Made by a program: the position numbers and the translations under genes. Of a DNA stretch of 64,000 nt, positions 63,918 through 64,000 are shown piece after piece. Where the stretch lies: the NCBI RefSeq assembly GCF_026339875.1, contig NZ_JAPEPZ010000001.1, forward strand, positions 7,006,001-7,070,000. Direction: 5' to 3'. Numbering within the stretch: position 1 is the first letter of the stretch; every line of letters starts with the position of its first letter. This stretch comes from Streptomyces sp. NBC_01571 (lineage in GTDB: Bacteria; Actinomycetota; Actinomycetes; Streptomycetales; Streptomycetaceae). Under the pieces are notes generated by a model that saw only the letters and a list, made by a program, of their open reading frames with translations, was not told the DNA's origin and ran no database searches.

Positions 63918-64000
63918 CCCCGGTGCCCGGGCGCGGACCGTCGACCCGTCCCGGAGGGGGACGCCCTGGTCATGCCCGGCTCGCGCACCGGTGAGCCGCA

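Overview
The window is a 64 kb piece of a Streptomyces chromosome. The very high GC content, codons ending in G or C, many GTG starts, LuxR-type regulators with AAA ATPase domains, and a gene order matching what I remember of the S. coelicolor SCO5480-SCO5529 core region all point there; the comparison is from memory, not a search. I see no tRNA, rRNA, CRISPR array, insertion sequence, prophage or biosynthetic gene cluster.

Layout. 1-6.6 kb: the end of an M1 aminopeptidase, a TRIC-type channel that overlaps a convergent membrane-anchored esterase, a thioesterase, a TetR regulator facing two small membrane-protein genes, and a cysteine desulfurase. 6.6-17.2 kb: a peptidoglycan amidase and mnmA (the desulfurase and MnmA together suggest tRNA 2-thiouridylation), small enzymes, a short MetE-like protein, ligA, and the GGDEF/EAL protein RmdB. 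17.2-23.3 kb: a 73-bp repeat array and the gatC-gatA-(small ORF)-gatB operon for tRNA-dependent transamidation. 23.5-26.6 kb: a large LuxR/AAA regulator broken by a frameshift. 26.6-33.5 kb: a sugar dehydrogenase-like lipoprotein, an aldo/keto reductase, a 2-hydroxyacid dehydrogenase and the diguanylate cyclase CdgC.

33.5-39.4 kb: the branched-chain amino acid operon ilvB-ilvN-ilvC, preceded by a leader peptide with Ile-Leu-Val-Leu codons and a U-tailed terminator (transcription attenuation), then serA. leuB (52.8 kb) and ilvE (54.1 kb) complete the theme. 39.5-50.6 kb: a second, intact LuxR/AAA regulator, an MFS exporter with divergent TetR, a proline catabolism locus (PucR-type activator, proline dehydrogenase, pruA), an AAC(2')-like acetyltransferase and a decayed MFS pseudogene. 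50.6-58.1 kb: a palindrome and leader before a tiny basic ORF, a purple acid phosphatase-like lipoprotein, leuB, ilvE, an unknown membrane protein, and a KamA-like radical SAM protein.

57.9-64 kb holds the most unusual set: an NCS1 permease divergent from a fused urease gamma-beta gene, an unusual urease alpha gene (flap Cys replaced by Val, metal ligands kept), an agmatine deiminase-like gene and a TetR gene, with no urease accessory genes beside it. Matching GTTTAGAG sites flank the divergent promoters.

Two window-wide patterns stand out. About ten genes have a TANNNT-like -10 hexamer only 6-7 nt before the start codon, which predicts leaderless mRNAs. Four unrelated tandem arrays (units of 30, 14, 73 and 25 bp) sit in spacers beside gene ends.
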